From contig NZ_LZOZ01000012.1 in NCBI RefSeq assembly GCF_001679485.1, positions 1 through 64,000 on the forward strand: a stretch of 64,000 nucleotides of DNA, read 5' to 3'. Made by a program: the position numbers and the translations under genes. The DNA is from Haemophilus sp. CCUG 60358. Its GTDB lineage: Bacteria > Pseudomonadota > Gammaproteobacteria > Enterobacterales > Pasteurellaceae. This document shows positions 22,262 through 35,688 of this stretch, in pieces; the stretch's first letter is position 1; every line of letters begins with the position of its first letter. The notes under the pieces were generated by a model that searched no databases, was not told where the DNA came from, and saw nothing but the letters and a program-made list of their open reading frames with translations.

Positions 22262-22518
22262 TGACTGATAAAATTCGTAGCGTACAAGGTAAAGTTGTTA
22301 GCGACAAAATGGAAAAATCTTTCGTTGTTGCTATTGAACGTAAGGTAAAACATCCGTTATACGGTAAATTTATCCGTCGTACAACTAAATTACACGTACA
22401 CGATGAGAACAACGAAGCCAAATTAGGTGATGTAGTAGAGATTCGCGAATGTCGCCCTCTCTCTAAAACTAAATCTTGGACTTTAGTTCGTGTTGTTGAG
22501 AAAGCAGTTATTGCTTAA
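22261..22518 (+). CDS. rpsQ: 30S ribosomal protein S17
   Basis: Primary 16S rRNA-binding OB-fold protein. The 85-aa product contains [18 protein letters not shown] near the start. Last gene of the S10 operon; a terminator hairpin follows within 20 bases. Confidence 0.98.
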   Translation: MTDKIRSVQGKVVSDKMEKSFVVAIERKVKHPLYGKFIRRTTKLHVHDENNEAKLGDVVEIRECRPLSKTKSWTLVRVVEKAVIA

Positions 22519-22535
22519 TTAACAAGTTAAAAAAT

Positions 22536-22568
22536 AAAAGCCAATGGTTTATACCGTTGGCTTTTTTC
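22536..22568 (+). terminator. Terminator of the S10 operon
   Basis: A 12-bp stem with one G-U pair (22536-22547 with 22554-22565) followed by a T run. It separates the S10 and spc transcription units. Confidence 0.9.
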
Positions 22569-22602
22569 TTTCTAAGACTTGCTAAAAAATAATGAAAATT
22601 TG

Positions 22603-22611
22603 ACCGCACTT
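22603..22611 (-). repeat. DNA uptake signal sequence between the S10 and spc operons
   Basis: Exact ACCGCACTT. It is the only exact core copy I found between 17315 and 32944. Confidence 0.9.
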
Positions 22612-22642
22612 TAAACACTCTGATTTAAGTATAAAATTTTGA

Positions 22643-22671
22643 TTGCGTTTCTAGCTTGATTTTGGTAAACT
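22643..22671 (+). promoter_or_regulatory. Candidate promoter of the spc operon
   Basis: -35 TTGCGT (22643-22648), 17-base spacer, -10 TAAACT (22666-22671); predicted start near 22678 and an ~80-base leader before rplN. Confidence 0.6.
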
Positions 22672-22754
22672 CCGCCACCTATCCGCCATATATCTTTATA
22701 AGGTATGGATAGGTTCGTCCCGCAAGGGTGTATTATTAACTTAACGGAGCATAA

Positions 22755-23129
<375 letters not shown>

Positions 23130-23142
23130 GGAGAAGTGAGAA

Positions 23143-24328
<1,186 letters not shown>

Positions 24329-24364
24329 TATACCACTTTATTTTGGAATCGGAGAAAAAGTACA

Positions 24365-24757
24365 ATGAGTATGCAAGATCCAATCGCAGATATGTTGACC
24401 CGTATTCGTAACGGTCAAGCTGCGAACAAAGTTGCAATCAATATGCCTTCTTCCAAGCTAAAAGTGGCAATTGCCAACGTATTAGCTGCTGAAGGTTATA
24501 TCGAAAGCGTTAAAGTTTTAGAAGGTGCAAAACCTGAATTGGAAATTACTTTAAAATATTTCCAAGGCAAACCGGTTGTAGAAAGCATCCAACGTGTAAG
24601 TCGTCCTGGTCTTCGTATTTACAAACGTAAAGACGAATTACCAAAAGTTATGGGTGGTTTAGGTGTTGCTGTAATTTCTACATCTAAAGGTGTTATGACT
24701 GACCGTGCAGCTCGTCAAGCGGGCTTAGGCGGTGAGATCATCTGTTATGTAGCTTAA
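24365..24757 (+). CDS. rpsH: 30S ribosomal protein S8, operon autoregulator
   Basis: Primary 16S rRNA-binding protein of the 30S platform; in E. coli it also represses spc operon translation by binding near the rplE start. The 130-aa protein has the C-terminal [20 protein letters not shown] motif typical of S8. Confidence 0.98.
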   Translation: MSMQDPIADMLTRIRNGQAANKVAINMPSSKLKVAIANVLAAEGYIESVKVLEGAKPELEITLKYFQGKPVVESIQRVSRPGLRIYKRKDELPKVMGGLGVAVISTSKGVMTDRAARQAGLGGEIICYVA

Positions 24758-24772
24758 TAGAGGGGTAGGAAA

Positions 24773-25306
24773 ATGTCTCGTGTTGCAAAGGCACCTGTTA
24801 ATATTCCTGCCGGCGTTGAAGTTAAACTCGACGGTCAGCTATTAACAGTAAAAGGTAAAAATGGCGAGTTATCTCGCACAATTCATAACTCAGTTGAAGT
24901 TAAACAAGATAATGGTCAATTTACTTTCACTCCACGTGAAGGTTTTGTTGAAGCGAATGCTCAATCGGGTACAGCTCGTGCATTAGTTAATGCAATGGTT
25001 ATCGGTGTTACTGAAGGCTTCACTAAGAAATTACAACTAGTGGGTGTTGGTTACAGAGCTCAAATTAAAGGCAACGCAGTTGCATTAAGTTTAGGTTTCT
25101 CTCACCCTGTGGAGCACACTTTACCAGCAGGTATTACTGCAGAATGCCCTTCACAAACGGAAATCGTTTTAAAAGGTGCAGACAAGCAGTTAATTGGTCA
25201 AGTTGCAGCAGATATTCGCGCTTATCGCCGTCCTGAGCCTTATAAAGGTAAAGGTGTACGTTACTCTGATGAAGTAGTACGTATGAAAGAGGCTAAGAAG
25301 AAATAA
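24773..25306 (+). CDS. rplF: 50S ribosomal protein L6
   Basis: Binds 23S rRNA near the factor-binding site. The 177-aa protein begins [17 protein letters not shown] and ends with the conserved [16 protein letters not shown] region. Confidence 0.98.
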   Translation: MSRVAKAPVNIPAGVEVKLDGQLLTVKGKNGELSRTIHNSVEVKQDNGQFTFTPREGFVEANAQSGTARALVNAMVIGVTEGFTKKLQLVGVGYRAQIKGNAVALSLGFSHPVEHTLPAGITAECPSQTEIVLKGADKQLIGQVAADIRAYRRPEPYKGKGVRYSDEVVRMKEAKKK

Positions 25307-25319
25307 TTAAGGTAACACT

Positions 25320-25673
25320 ATGGATAAGAAATCAGCTCGTATCCGTCGTGCAGCTCGTGCACGTCATATGATGAGAGAGCAAGGTGTAACTCGTCTAGTT
25401 ATTCACCGTACTCCGCGTCATATCTACGCACAAGTTATTGCACCAAACGGTTCAGAAGTGCTTGCCGCTGCTTCAACTGTTGAAAAAGCAATTCGTGAGC
25501 AAGTTAAATATACCGGTAATAAAGATGCCGCAGCAGTAGTAGGTAAACTTGTTGCTGAGCGCGCATTAGCAAAAGGCGTTAAAGACGTTGCTTTTGACCG
25601 TTCCGGTTTTAAATATCATGGTCGTGTCCAAACTTTAGCGGACGCTGCACGTGAAGCTGGTCTACAGTTCTAA
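25320..25673 (+). CDS. rplR: 50S ribosomal protein L18
   Basis: 5S rRNA-binding protein. The 117-aa product has a basic N-terminus ([20 protein letters not shown]) and the C-terminal [20 protein letters not shown] motif. Confidence 0.98.
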   Translation: MDKKSARIRRAARARHMMREQGVTRLVIHRTPRHIYAQVIAPNGSEVLAAASTVEKAIREQVKYTGNKDAAAVVGKLVAERALAKGVKDVAFDRSGFKYHGRVQTLADAAREAGLQF

Positions 25674-25681
25674 TGAGGTAA

Positions 25682-26188
<507 letters not shown>

Positions 26189-26194
26189 TTGATA

Positions 26195-26374
26195 ATGGCT
26201 AAAACTATTAAAGTAACTCAAGTTCGTAGCGCAATTGCTCGTTTACCGAAGCACAAAGCTACCTTGCGTGGTCTTGGTCTTCGCCATATGCACCATACTG
26301 TTGAGTTAATCGATACTCCGGCAGTACGTGGTATGATTAACCAAGTTTCATACATGGTTAAAGTGGAGGAGTAA
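26195..26374 (+). CDS. rpmD: 50S ribosomal protein L30
   Basis: Small 23S rRNA-binding protein. I place the start at the ATG at 26195 ([12 protein letters not shown], 59 aa), the normal length; a TTG two codons earlier is also open. It begins 6 bases after the rpsE stop. Confidence 0.97.
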   Translation: MAKTIKVTQVRSAIARLPKHKATLRGLGLRHMHHTVELIDTPAVRGMINQVSYMVKVEE

Positions 26375-26378
26375 GATA

Positions 26379-26813
26379 ATGCGTTTAAATACTCTATCTC
26401 CGGCTGAAGGTGCTAAGCACAGTGCAAAACGCCTTGGTCGTGGTATTGGTTCAGGTTTAGGAAAAACTGGTGGTCGTGGTCATAAAGGTCAAAAATCTCG
26501 TACTGGCGGCGGTGTTCGTCGTGGTTTCGAGGGTGGTCAAATGCCATTATACCGTCGTTTACCAAAATTTGGTTTCACTTCAATGAAATCAGCTGTAACT
26601 GCTGAAGTTCGTTTAAACGAATTAACAAAAGTTGAAGGAAATGTTGTCACTTTAGAAGCGTTAAAAGCTGCAAACATTTTAACTAAAGATATTCAATTCG
26701 CTAAAGTTATCTTAGCTGGTGAAGTGAAATCTGCAGTTACTGTACGTGGTTTACGTGTAACTAAAGGTGCAAAAGCAGCGATCGAAGCTGCTGGCGGTTC
26801 AGTTGAGGAATAA
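26379..26813 (+). CDS. rplO: 50S ribosomal protein L15
   Basis: Late-assembly 23S rRNA-binding protein. The 144-aa product has the Gly/Arg-rich N-terminal extension ([20 protein letters not shown], about 18-37). It starts 4 bases after rpmD and lies 7 bases before secY. Confidence 0.98.
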   Translation: MRLNTLSPAEGAKHSAKRLGRGIGSGLGKTGGRGHKGQKSRTGGGVRRGFEGGQMPLYRRLPKFGFTSMKSAVTAEVRLNELTKVEGNVVTLEALKAANILTKDIQFAKVILAGEVKSAVTVRGLRVTKGAKAAIEAAGGSVEE

Positions 26814-26820
26814 TTAGCAA

Positions 26821-28146
26821 ATGGCTAAACAACCAGGTTATCAAAGCAGAAGTACTAATAGTGGTACTGGTGAACTAAAAAGCAGATTGCTTTTTGTATT
26901 AGGTGCACTTATCGTTTATCGTATTGGTTCTTTTATTCCGCTTCCTGGTATTGATGCCGCCGTGCTAGCTCAATTAGTTGAACAACAAAAAGGCACCATC
27001 ATTGATATGTTAAACATGTTCTCTGGTGGTGCATTGAGCCGAGCATCAATTTTAGCATTAGGTATTATGCCGTATATTTCGGCATCTATCGTGATGCAAT
27101 TGCTTGCTACGGTTTCACCTGCTTTAGCAGAATTGAAGAAAGAAGGTGCAGCAGGACAAAGAAAAATCACCAAGTATACTCGTTATGCAACGGTGGTTTT
27201 TGCTACTATCCAAGCTATCGCAATTTCTACCGGTTTACCGAATATGTTGCCACAGTTAGTGCCAAATATCGGTTTTACTTTTTACTTCACTGCAGTAGTG
27301 AGTCTTGTGACCGGAACCATGTTCTTAATGTGGTTAGGTGAGCAAATTACTGAAAGAGGTATTGGTAACGGTATCTCAATTCTTGTTTTTGGTGGTATTG
27401 TTGCAGGGTTGCCACATGCAATCATCGAAACAGTTGAGCAAGCTCGTCAAGGACAAATGCATCCTTTAGTTCTTCTACTAATCGCTGCTATTGTTTTTGC
27501 AGTAACTTATTTTGTTGTCTTCGTAGAACGTGGACAACGTAGAATTCGTGTTGAATATGCTAAGCGTCAACAAGGACGTCAAATTTTAGGTGGTCATTCA
27601 ACTCACTTACCATTAAAAGTTAATATGGCAAACGTAATGCCAGCAATTTTTGCTTCAAGCATTATTTTATTCCCTGCCACATTGACACAATGGTTTGGTC
27701 AAAATGATAAGTTTGAGTGGTTAAATGACTTATCAATGTTGTTGAATCCTGGACAACCTTTATATCTTCTTGTTTATGCGGTAGCGATTATTTTCTTCAG
27801 TTTCTTCTATACTGCAATGCAATATAATCCACGTGATACAGCAGATAATCTAAAAAAATCTGGTGCATTTATCCCAGGAATTAGACCAGGTGAACAAACA
27901 TCTCGTTACATTGATAAAGTAATGACTCGCTTAACATTAATCGGCGGTCTTTATGTAACGTTCGTATGTTTAGTCCCTTACATTATGACATCAGCATGGG
28001 ATGTTAAATTCTACTTCGGTGGTACTTCCTTATTAATCGTTGTTGTTGTAATTATGGATTTTATCGTGCAAGTTCAGAGTCACTTAATGTCGTCTCAATA
28101 TGAATCTGCGTTAAAAAAAGCAAACCTTAAAGGTTTTGGACAGTAA
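26821..28146 (+). CDS. secY: Protein translocase subunit SecY
   Basis: Central channel of the SecYEG translocon in the inner membrane. The 441-aa protein has ten hydrophobic helices and conserved segments [15 protein letters not shown] (about 81-95) and [20 protein letters not shown] (about 338-357). It is in the spc operon between rplO and rpmJ, the universal location. Confidence 0.98.
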   Translation: MAKQPGYQSRSTNSGTGELKSRLLFVLGALIVYRIGSFIPLPGIDAAVLAQLVEQQKGTIIDMLNMFSGGALSRASILALGIMPYISASIVMQLLATVSPALAELKKEGAAGQRKITKYTRYATVVFATIQAIAISTGLPNMLPQLVPNIGFTFYFTAVVSLVTGTMFLMWLGEQITERGIGNGISILVFGGIVAGLPHAIIETVEQARQGQMHPLVLLLIAAIVFAVTYFVVFVERGQRRIRVEYAKRQQGRQILGGHSTHLPLKVNMANVMPAIFASSIILFPATLTQWFGQNDKFEWLNDLSMLLNPGQPLYLLVYAVAIIFFSFFYTAMQYNPRDTADNLKKSGAFIPGIRPGEQTSRYIDKVMTRLTLIGGLYVTFVCLVPYIMTSAWDVKFYFGGTSLLIVVVVIMDFIVQVQSHLMSSQYESALKKANLKGFGQ

Positions 28147-28174
28147 TTGTTCATTTAAGTAAAAAGGATAAGCA

Positions 28175-28288
28175 ATGAAAGTTCGTGCTTCCGTTAAGAA
28201 GATGTGTCGTAACTGTAAAATTGTTAAACGTGAAGGTGTTGTTCGCGTATTATGCAGCGACCCTAAACATAAACAACGTCAAGGTTAA
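28175..28288 (+). CDS. rpmJ: 50S ribosomal protein L36 (zinc form)
   Basis: A 37-aa protein, [20 protein letters not shown] followed by a C-terminal half with a third Cys and a His. The CxxC-Cys-His pattern is the zinc-binding C-plus form. It has an AAAAAGGATAAG ribosome site 29 bases after secY and ends the spc operon. Confidence 0.97.
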
Positions 28289-28314
28289 TTAACATTTCTT
28301 CTTGCAAAGAACCG

Positions 28315-28337
28315 GTTGAGTAGTTATACTACTCAAC
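28315..28337 (+). other. Hairpin between rpmJ and the alpha operon leader
   Basis: Perfect 9-bp stem (28315-28323 with 28329-28337) and 5-base loop. It has no T run, so it is a weak terminator candidate or a processing or leader element between the spc and alpha operons. Confidence 0.6.
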
Positions 28338-28349
28338 TCATTTATGTCC

Positions 28350-28429
28350 TTGGTATTCTGTTTGAGTATCCTGAAAACGGGCTTTTCAAGATCAGAATAC
28401 CAAATTAGTTAAAATAATAGGAGTGCATA
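28350..28429 (+). promoter_or_regulatory. Alpha operon leader with S4 translational control element
   Basis: TTGGTATTCTG (28350-28360) pairs perfectly with CAGAATACCAA (28393-28403). Between them TATCCTGAAAACGGGCTTTTCA (split at 28367-28388), and just before the start TAGGAGTGCATAG, match the E. coli alpha leader as I remember it. There a pseudoknot is bound by S4, which represses rpsM and downstream genes. Confidence 0.85.
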
Positions 28430-28786
28430 GTGGCCCGTATTGCAGGCATTAACATTCCTGATCACAAACACGCTGTAATCGCTTTAACTGCAATTTACGG
28501 TATCGGTAAAACTCGTTCTAAAAGCATTTGTGCTGCAGCGGGTATTGCTGAAGATGTTAAGATCAGCGAATTGTCTGAAGAGCAGATTGACAAACTGCGT
28601 GACGAAGTTGGTAAATTTACCGTTGAAGGTGACTTACGTCGTGAAGTAACACTAAACATCAAACGTCTTTTAGACTTAGGTTGTTACCGTGGTTTACGTC
28701 ATCGTCGTAGTTTACCGGTACGTGGTCAACGTACTAAAACTAATGCGCGTACCCGTAAGGGTCCACGTAAGCCGATCAAAAAATAG
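28430..28786 (+). CDS. rpsM: 30S ribosomal protein S13
   Basis: 30S head protein that contacts P-site tRNA and 50S bridges. The 118-aa product starts with GTG ([20 protein letters not shown]), as in E. coli, inside the S4 control element; the GTG start is part of the conserved regulatory sequence. First gene of the alpha operon. Confidence 0.98.
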   Translation: MARIAGINIPDHKHAVIALTAIYGIGKTRSKSICAAAGIAEDVKISELSEEQIDKLRDEVGKFTVEGDLRREVTLNIKRLLDLGCYRGLRHRRSLPVRGQRTKTNARTRKGPRKPIKK

Positions 28787-28799
28787 TCGGGGTAAATAA

Positions 28800-29192
<393 letters not shown>

Positions 29193-29221
29193 TGGCGTAA
29201 TAGGATAGTTGGAGAAAGAAA

Positions 29222-29842
29222 ATGGCAAGATATTTGGGCCCTAAACTCAAGCTCAGCCGTCGTGAAGGCACTGATTTATTCCTTAAATCAGGTGTGCGTG
29301 CGATTGATTCAAAATGTAAAATTGATACAGCACCAGGTCAACACGGTGCTCGTAAACCGCGTTTGTCTGACTATGGTAGTCAATTACGTGAAAAACAAAA
29401 AGTTCGTCGTATCTATGGTATTTTAGAACGTCAATTCCGTAACTACTATAAAGAAGCAAACCGTTTAAAAGGTAATACTGGTGAAAACTTACTAGTATTA
29501 TTAGAAGGTAGATTGGATAACGTTGTTTATCGCATGGGATTTGCTGCAACTCGCGCAGAAGCTCGTCAATTAGTGAGCCACAAAGCGATTGTCGTAAATG
29601 GTCGTGTTGTAAATATCCCATCTTTCCAAGTTTCTGTAAATGATGTCGTTGCTGTTCGTGAGAAATCTAAAAAACAAGCACGTATTAAAGCATCATTAGA
29701 ATTAGCAGAACAAAGAGAAAAACCAACTTGGTTAGAAGTTGATTCTGCAAAAATGGAAGGTGTGTTCAAACGTGTTCCTGAACGTTCTGATTTATCAGCA
29801 GACATTAACGAACATCTGATCGTTGAGCTTTACTCTAAATAA
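29222..29842 (+). CDS. rpsD: 30S ribosomal protein S4, operon autoregulator
   Basis: Primary 16S rRNA-binding assembly protein that also represses the alpha operon by binding its leader. The 206-aa protein has an S4 RNA-binding domain ([20 protein letters not shown], about 95-114). It is the zinc-free type, with a single Cys near the N-terminus. Confidence 0.98.
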   Translation: MARYLGPKLKLSRREGTDLFLKSGVRAIDSKCKIDTAPGQHGARKPRLSDYGSQLREKQKVRRIYGILERQFRNYYKEANRLKGNTGENLLVLLEGRLDNVVYRMGFAATRAEARQLVSHKAIVVNGRVVNIPSFQVSVNDVVAVREKSKKQARIKASLELAEQREKPTWLEVDSAKMEGVFKRVPERSDLSADINEHLIVELYSK

Positions 29843-29873
29843 TAGTTAAGCTTAAAAGCAAAGAGAGGATAAA

Positions 29874-30863
29874 ATGCAGGGTTCTGTTACAGAATTTTTA
29901 AAACCACGCTTAGTAGATATCGAGCAAGTTAGCTCTACTCATGCTAAGGTGATCTTAGAACCGTTAGAGCGTGGCTTTGGTCATACTCTAGGGAATGCAT
30001 TACGTCGTATCCTTCTGTCTTCAATGCCAGGTTGTGCTGTAACTGAAGTAGAAATTGATGGCGTACTGCACGAATATAGTAGTAAAGAAGGTGTTCAGGA
30101 AGATGTTCTTGAAGTTCTTTTAAACCTTAAAGGTCTAGCGGTTAAAGTACAGAATAAAGATGATGTTATTCTGACATTAAATAAATCTGGAATTGGCCCT
30201 GTTGTTGCAGCTGATATCACCCATGATGGTGATGTTGAGATTGTTAATCCATCACATGTAATCTGTCACTTAACAGACGAAAATGCATCTATTAATATGC
30301 GTATTCGTGTTCAACGTGGTAGAGGTTATGTACCAGCATCTGCTCGTACTCATTCACAAAATGAAGATCGTCCAATTGGTCGTTTATTAGTGGATGCTTG
30401 TTATAGCCCGGTTGACCGTATTGCTTACAATGTTGAAGCAGCACGTGTTGAACAACGTACTGACTTAGATAAATTAGTTATCGAGTTAGAAACTAACGGG
30501 ACTATTGATCCGGAAGAAGCAATTCGTCGTGCAGCAACAATTTTAGCAGAGCAACTCGATGCATTCGTTGATTTGCGTGATGTTCGTCAACCTGAAGTCA
30601 AGGAAGAAAAACCGGAATTCGATCCGATTTTATTACGTCCTGTTGATGACTTAGAGTTGACAGTTCGTTCTGCTAACTGTTTGAAAGCAGAAACAATTCA
30701 CTATATCGGTGACTTAGTACAACGTACAGAAGTTGAGTTATTAAAAACGCCTAATCTTGGTAAGAAATCTCTTACTGAAATTAAAGACGTTCTCGCTTCA
30801 CGTGGCTTGTCACTTGGTATGCGCCTTGAGAATTGGCCACCAGCAAGTATTGCTGAAGACTAG
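29874..30863 (+). CDS. rpoA: RNA polymerase alpha subunit
   Basis: Dimerises to nucleate RNA polymerase; its C-terminal domain contacts UP elements and activators such as CRP. The 329-aa length matches E. coli. The N-terminal assembly domain includes [20 protein letters not shown] (about 32-51) and the C-terminal domain includes [19 protein letters not shown] (about 294-312). Confidence 0.98.
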   Translation: MQGSVTEFLKPRLVDIEQVSSTHAKVILEPLERGFGHTLGNALRRILLSSMPGCAVTEVEIDGVLHEYSSKEGVQEDVLEVLLNLKGLAVKVQNKDDVILTLNKSGIGPVVAADITHDGDVEIVNPSHVICHLTDENASINMRIRVQRGRGYVPASARTHSQNEDRPIGRLLVDACYSPVDRIAYNVEAARVEQRTDLDKLVIELETNGTIDPEEAIRRAATILAEQLDAFVDLRDVRQPEVKEEKPEFDPILLRPVDDLELTVRSANCLKAETIHYIGDLVQRTEVELLKTPNLGKKSLTEIKDVLASRGLSLGMRLENWPPASIAED

Positions 30864-30879
30864 TTTGGTCATAGGTTAA

Positions 30880-31287
<408 letters not shown>

Positions 31288-31303
31288 TAATTTGTTATAA
31301 AAT

Positions 31304-31334
31304 AAAAAGGCTCACTGATGTGAGCCTTTTTTAT
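31304..31334. terminator. Terminator of the alpha operon
   Basis: A perfect 12-bp stem (31304-31315 with 31320-31331), TGAT loop and T run. The A-rich left arm would also serve rluA on the other strand. Confidence 0.92.
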
Positions 31335-31345
31335 ATATTGTTTTC

Positions 31346-32005
31346 CTAAAATTCAGCTTTAGCTCTGAATGTCATTTTTTCACCTGTGATAGGGTGCGTA
31401 ATCATAAGTTCTTCTGCATGTAAGCATAAGCGAGGTGACATCGATTTAGCTTGTGGGTGAGAATAAAACTTGTCCCCTAAAATGGGATGTCCAAGCGCGA
31501 GCGTATGTAAACGAAGTTGATGCGAACGTCCTGTGATTGGAGTTAGTTTAACTCGAGTACAGTTAGTTGGTAACCGTTCTAAAACTTCATAAAAAGTGAC
31601 CGCTCTTTTCCCAAATACAAAATCGATGCGTTGACGAGGGCGATTTTCCCAATCGCAAATCATTGGAAGATTTATTTCCCCACTATCTCGTTCTAAGTGT
31701 CCCCATACTAAAGCTTGATAATATTTCTTTGGCTCACGTTCACGGAATTGACGTTTCAACTCTTTATCTGCCGCTTTACTTAATGCAAAAAGAATAATCC
31801 CACTTGTGGCCATATCTAGACGATGTGCAGGTTCACAAAATCCAAATTTCTCTTTTACCCGACTCATTGCACTATCGTAGTATTCAGGTTGATTGCCAGG
31901 AACTGAAAGTAAACCGCTTGGCTTGTTTACCACGCAGATATGATTATCTTGATAGATAATATCTAAATACGGTTCTAAAGGGGGATGGTATTCAATAAGT
32001 GCCAT
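31346..32005 (-). CDS. rluA: Dual-specificity pseudouridine synthase RluA
   Basis: Makes pseudouridine 746 in 23S rRNA and 32 in several tRNAs. The 219-aa length is standard; there is no S4 domain, as expected for RluA. The catalytic motif HRLDMATSG lies near residues 62-70, and ITGRSHQLRLH near 156. It starts right after rapA ends, so the two form an operon, the same pairing as in E. coli and H. influenzae. Confidence 0.96.
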   Translation of the reverse strand: MALIEYHPPLEPYLDIIYQDNHICVVNKPSGLLSVPGNQPEYYDSAMSRVKEKFGFCEPAHRLDMATSGIILFALSKAADKELKRQFREREPKKYYQALVWGHLERDSGEINLPMICDWENRPRQRIDFVFGKRAVTFYEVLERLPTNCTRVKLTPITGRSHQLRLHTLALGHPILGDKFYSHPQAKSMSPRLCLHAEELMITHPITGEKMTFRAKAEF

Positions 32006-32006
32006 A

Positions 32007-34769
32007 TTATTCCTTGTTTGTCACTATTACCCGAAGGCTATCTAATCGCCAGCTTGCTTTACTTAACTCTTCCAGAGAAAGCTCGCGTTGTTTTTCTAAT
32101 ACATCAATTTCCGCCTGGCGAATATTTTTATTTACTGCTTTCAAGGCTATAAGTCGATTGATTTCAGTGCTCAATGTTTGATCTGCTAATTTACTAGCTT
32201 CTTGAATTTGAGCTTGTGCGATTTCAGTCATTTTGTGATCGCCTATTTTTATTAATTGCTCAATATTTGGACGAGCCATTTTGACCATTTTATTCGCAAT
32301 GTCTTTGCCTAGCGGCTTAAGTTTATTTTGCAATGTATCAAAATTAACTTGTCCGGCTAGATCGTTTCCTTTGCTATCCAGCAATAAGCGAACAGGTGTA
32401 GGCGGAAGAAAACGATTCAGTTGCAAACCTTTTGGTGATTGGCTTTCAATCATATAAATCAATTCAACCAACAGCGTGCCTGCAGGCAGCTGTTTATTGA
32501 CTAATAATGCCATCGATGCTTTGCCAATGTCACCAGAAACGATTAAATCAATGCCTTGGCGTATCATTGGATGATCCCAGGTAAGAAATTCTAATTCCTC
32601 ACGAGCAAGGGCAAGTTGTCGGTCAAAAGTTACTGTAACACCTTCTTCTTTTAATCCAGGAAAATCAGGAATAAGCATGGTGCCCGTTGGTGTGATAACA
32701 ATGCTGTTTTCACCTAAATCATCTTGTTCTACACCAATAATATCAAATAAATTCAGTGCAAAATCGACTAATTGTGGTGAATTATCTGTTTGAGCGATTT
32801 CTGCCGCAAGTCGTTGTGCCTTTTCTCCACCATTAGAATTTAATTCTAACAAACGATCGCGTCCTTTCTCTAAGGCTAAGCGCAATGCTTTTGCTTGTTT
32901 TTGCGTTTGGAGAATAAGTTGCTCAAAATCCGCTTTATTTTCCGACCGCACTTTTAGTAACGATTCATATTGTTCAAACAATGTCATGCCAATAGGGCAA
33001 GTTTGTTCAAAAGCATTTAAACCTTCATGATACCAACGTGCTAAATCTTGCTGCTCAGAGTTTGTGAGGCAAGGTACATAAATTTGTACATCTCGCGTTT
33101 GTCCAATACGATCTAAACGGCCAATACATTGCTCAAGTAAGTCAGGATTTTCTGGTAAATCGAAGAGTACGAGATGACAAGCAAATTGGAAGTTTCGCCC
33201 TTCAGAACCAATGCTAGAACTCAGTAAAACTTGAGCACCATTATCGGTATCTGAAAAATAAGCTGCCGCACGATCTCGTTCAATGATTGACATTCTTTCA
33301 TGGAAAACAGCACCGCGAATGGCTTCTTTTTCTCGTAAAACTTGCTCAAGTTGAATTGCCGTTTGTGCTGTTTTACAAATAACTAAGATTTTTTCATTTC
33401 GGTGTGATTTTAGAAAATCAATTAACCAATGAATTTTTTCATCTACTTCAGCCGCATCAATCGTTATTTGATGGTAAACCCGATGCGGGAAACCTTTTAC
33501 ACCTTGACGTGTATTGCGAAATAAAATACGGCTTGTACCGTGTCGATCGATGAGATTTTGAATAAGTTCTTGTCGTGCAGTTTGTTTTTCGTCGTCATTA
33601 TGACAGGCTAAGGCTTTAAATAATGGTTCGACATCCTGCTCATTGAGTAAATCAGAAATATGATTTTTTTCGACCGCACTTAGCGGCTTCTCTGAAAGCA
33701 ATGATTGCACTGCATCGGCCACAGGTTGATAATTTTCCTGTTCCTTCAAGAACGCTTGGTAATCATAAAAACGCTCAGGATCAAGCAAGCGTAAGCGTGC
33801 AAAATGGCTTTCCAAACCTAATTGTTCAGGTGTTGCAGTGAGTAATAAAACAGACGGAATAGCGTTCGCTAATTGTTCCACCAATAAATAAGCGGCACTC
33901 GGCGCATTTTCTGACCAAGCCAAATGATGTGCTTCATCGACAATTAAACAGTCAAATTCAGCTTCAATGGCTTGTTGTATGCGATGAGGATGTGCTTTCA
34001 ACCAATCTAGTGCACAAATAATTAAGCTTTCAGTACTAAATGGATTGATCGCTTGTTCGGCAAAATCTTCACAACGTTCTTCATCAAATAATGAAAAATG
34101 TAAATTAAAACGACGAAGCATTTCGATAAGCCATTGATGCTGCAAGGTTTCCGGTACAATAATTAATACACGTTGTACTTTTTCAGCAAAAAGCTGGTTT
34201 TGCAAAATCATCCCTGCTTCAATAGTTTTACCTAAACCCACTTCATCCGCTAAGAGTACGCGAGGATTCACACGATTTCCTACCTCTTGTGCAATATGAA
34301 GCTGGTGAGGAATTAAACCCGCACGATTGCCTCGTAAGCCACGCAAAGGCGATTGAAATTGAGCTTGTTGATGCAGAAGGGTTTGATAGCGCAATGCAAA
34401 ATGTTCATTGCGATCAATTTGTGATGAAAAGAGGCGATCTTTTGCTTGGCTAAAGGAAATTATCGGAGAAAGTTCTTTTTCATTGACGATAATCTCTTCG
34501 CCTTGCGCATTTTTGACCAAATAAAATAAGAGACCATTCATTTCTTGAACATCAAGGACTTCTCCTTGCCAACCTGTTTGGTGATGAAGTTGTTCTCCTT
34601 TATTCAACACAATTCGGGTTAATGGCGCTTGTGCCACCGCATAAATTCGGGTTTCATCTGTAGCAGGAAAGTGAAGAGTAACCGAGCGGAAATCTAAGGC
34701 GGTTATCATCCCTAATCCGAGGTTATTTTCAGTTTCACTAATCCAGCGTTGACCGATTGCAAATGACAT
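32007..34769 (-). CDS. rapA: RNA polymerase-associated SWI/SNF ATPase RapA (HepA)
   Basis: Swi2/Snf2 ATPase that binds RNA polymerase and promotes its recycling. At about 920 aa it is a little shorter than the E. coli protein. An N-terminal Tudor-like region is followed by Walker A ([16 protein letters not shown], about 173-188), DEAH near 277 and helicase motif VI ([16 protein letters not shown]). Two adjacent ATGs are possible; the second (34769) has the better spacing from AGAGG, so I used it. Two uptake signals lie inside (32945-32953, 33673-33681). Confidence 0.95.
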   Translation of the reverse strand: MSFAIGQRWISETENNLGLGMITALDFRSVTLHFPATDETRIYAVAQAPLTRIVLNKGEQLHHQTGWQGEVLDVQEMNGLLFYLVKNAQGEEIIVNEKELSPIISFSQAKDRLFSSQIDRNEHFALRYQTLLHQQAQFQSPLRGLRGNRAGLIPHQLHIAQEVGNRVNPRVLLADEVGLGKTIEAGMILQNQLFAEKVQRVLIIVPETLQHQWLIEMLRRFNLHFSLFDEERCEDFAEQAINPFSTESLIICALDWLKAHPHRIQQAIEAEFDCLIVDEAHHLAWSENAPSAAYLLVEQLANAIPSVLLLTATPEQLGLESHFARLRLLDPERFYDYQAFLKEQENYQPVADAVQSLLSEKPLSAVEKNHISDLLNEQDVEPLFKALACHNDDEKQTARQELIQNLIDRHGTSRILFRNTRQGVKGFPHRVYHQITIDAAEVDEKIHWLIDFLKSHRNEKILVICKTAQTAIQLEQVLREKEAIRGAVFHERMSIIERDRAAAYFSDTDNGAQVLLSSSIGSEGRNFQFACHLVLFDLPENPDLLEQCIGRLDRIGQTRDVQIYVPCLTNSEQQDLARWYHEGLNAFEQTCPIGMTLFEQYESLLKVRSENKADFEQLILQTQKQAKALRLALEKGRDRLLELNSNGGEKAQRLAAEIAQTDNSPQLVDFALNLFDIIGVEQDDLGENSIVITPTGTMLIPDFPGLKEEGVTVTFDRQLALAREELEFLTWDHPMIRQGIDLIVSGDIGKASMALLVNKQLPAGTLLVELIYMIESQSPKGLQLNRFLPPTPVRLLLDSKGNDLAGQVNFDTLQNKLKPLGKDIANKMVKMARPNIEQLIKIGDHKMTEIAQAQIQEASKLADQTLSTEINRLIALKAVNKNIRQAEIDVLEKQRELSLEELSKASWRLDSLRVIVTNKE

Positions 34770-34866
34770 CATCTTCCTCTTAATGAATCTCTTAAAATGG
34801 GGCGATATTGTAGTCTGATTATAAGGGAAAGCAAGGCATGGACATCTAAAAGCATGAAAAATAAAG

Positions 34867-34882
34867 TGTGATTTTTCTCACA
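34867..34882 (+). promoter_or_regulatory. CRP-type site upstream of pnuC
   Basis: TGTGATTTTTCTCACA is a perfect TGTGA-N6-TCACA match about 95 bases before the pnuC start, between the divergent rapA and pnuC genes. Its centre is about 41.5 bases before a start expected from a TAAGCT box at 34904-34909, class II-like geometry. Assignment to pnuC is inferred. Confidence 0.72.
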
Positions 34883-34968
34883 ATAATCAAATTAAATGTT
34901 GCCTAAGCTTTACTTTAAAAAAGTGCGGTGTAAAAATGACGTACTTTTTCATAAAACAGGAGTGTTCC

Positions 34969-35652
34969 ATGAATTGGACAGAACGACTTAAAGAAGAATT
35001 TTTATCCGGTTGGAAGCCTTTTGAAGTGGCATGGGTAGTTATTTTCCTTGCCGCGCAAATTATTGCTTATGTTCTTGCACCAGATAGCCCATTAGGCATG
35101 ATTTCGGGTATTGCAGGTATTCTCTGTGTGGTATTGGTAAGTAAAGGAAAAATTAGTAACTATTTCTTTGGGCTTATTTTTGCTTACACCTATTTTTATG
35201 TCGCCTGGGGAAACAATTTCCTTGGTGAAATGAATACAGTGCTCTATGTCTATATTCCATCACAATTTATCGGTTATTTTATGTGGAAACAGCATATGCA
35301 AAACGATAATGGCGGTGAAAGTGTAATTGCAAAAGCGTTGACACCAAAAGGTTGGGCTGTTTTACTCGTGAGTGTTGGTATTGGTACTTTTTGCTTTGTG
35401 CAAGCCTTAAAAGCGGCAGGAGGGAGTTCTACAGGATTAGATGGTTTAACCACGATTATCACCGTAGCGGCGCAATTATTAATGATTTTGCGTTATCGTG
35501 AGCAATGGTTATTATGGATTGTCTTAAATGTGCTTTCCATTTTGCTTTGGGCAGAACAGCCAGCAATGTACTTAATGTATAGTGCTTACTTACTCAACTC
35601 ATTATATGGTTATTACAACTGGACGAAACTCGTCAAAGCGGAAAACCACTAA
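34969..35652 (+). CDS. pnuC: Nicotinamide riboside transporter PnuC
   Basis: Inner-membrane facilitator that imports nicotinamide riboside, the key uptake step for NAD in Haemophilus. I chose the ATG at 34969 (227 aa, MNWTERLKEEFLSGWKPFEV), which has an AGGAG ribosome site; an ATG 33 bases upstream lacks one. There are about seven hydrophobic helices, and the conserved WxxW-type residues are in the C-terminal half (REQWLLWIVLNVLSI). An uptake signal (34921-34929) lies between the CRP-type site and the gene. Confidence 0.93.
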   Translation: MNWTERLKEEFLSGWKPFEVAWVVIFLAAQIIAYVLAPDSPLGMISGIAGILCVVLVSKGKISNYFFGLIFAYTYFYVAWGNNFLGEMNTVLYVYIPSQFIGYFMWKQHMQNDNGGESVIAKALTPKGWAVLLVSVGIGTFCFVQALKAAGGSSTGLDGLTTIITVAAQLLMILRYREQWLLWIVLNVLSILLWAEQPAMYLMYSAYLLNSLYGYYNWTKLVKAENH

Positions 35653-35666
35653 TCACATCAATAAAA

Positions 35667-35688
35667 AAGGGCATAGTAATATGCCCTT
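35667..35688. terminator. Bidirectional terminator between pnuC and trmN6
   Basis: A perfect 9-bp stem (35667-35675 with 35680-35688) with GTAA loop, preceded by an A run and followed by T-rich sequence. It overlaps the last codon of trmN6 by two bases. Confidence 0.75.

Noticed and set aside
28315..28337. Strong terminator between the spc and alpha operons
   Set aside because: The hairpin is perfect but is followed by CTCATTTATG rather than a T run, so read-through into the alpha operon is likely.
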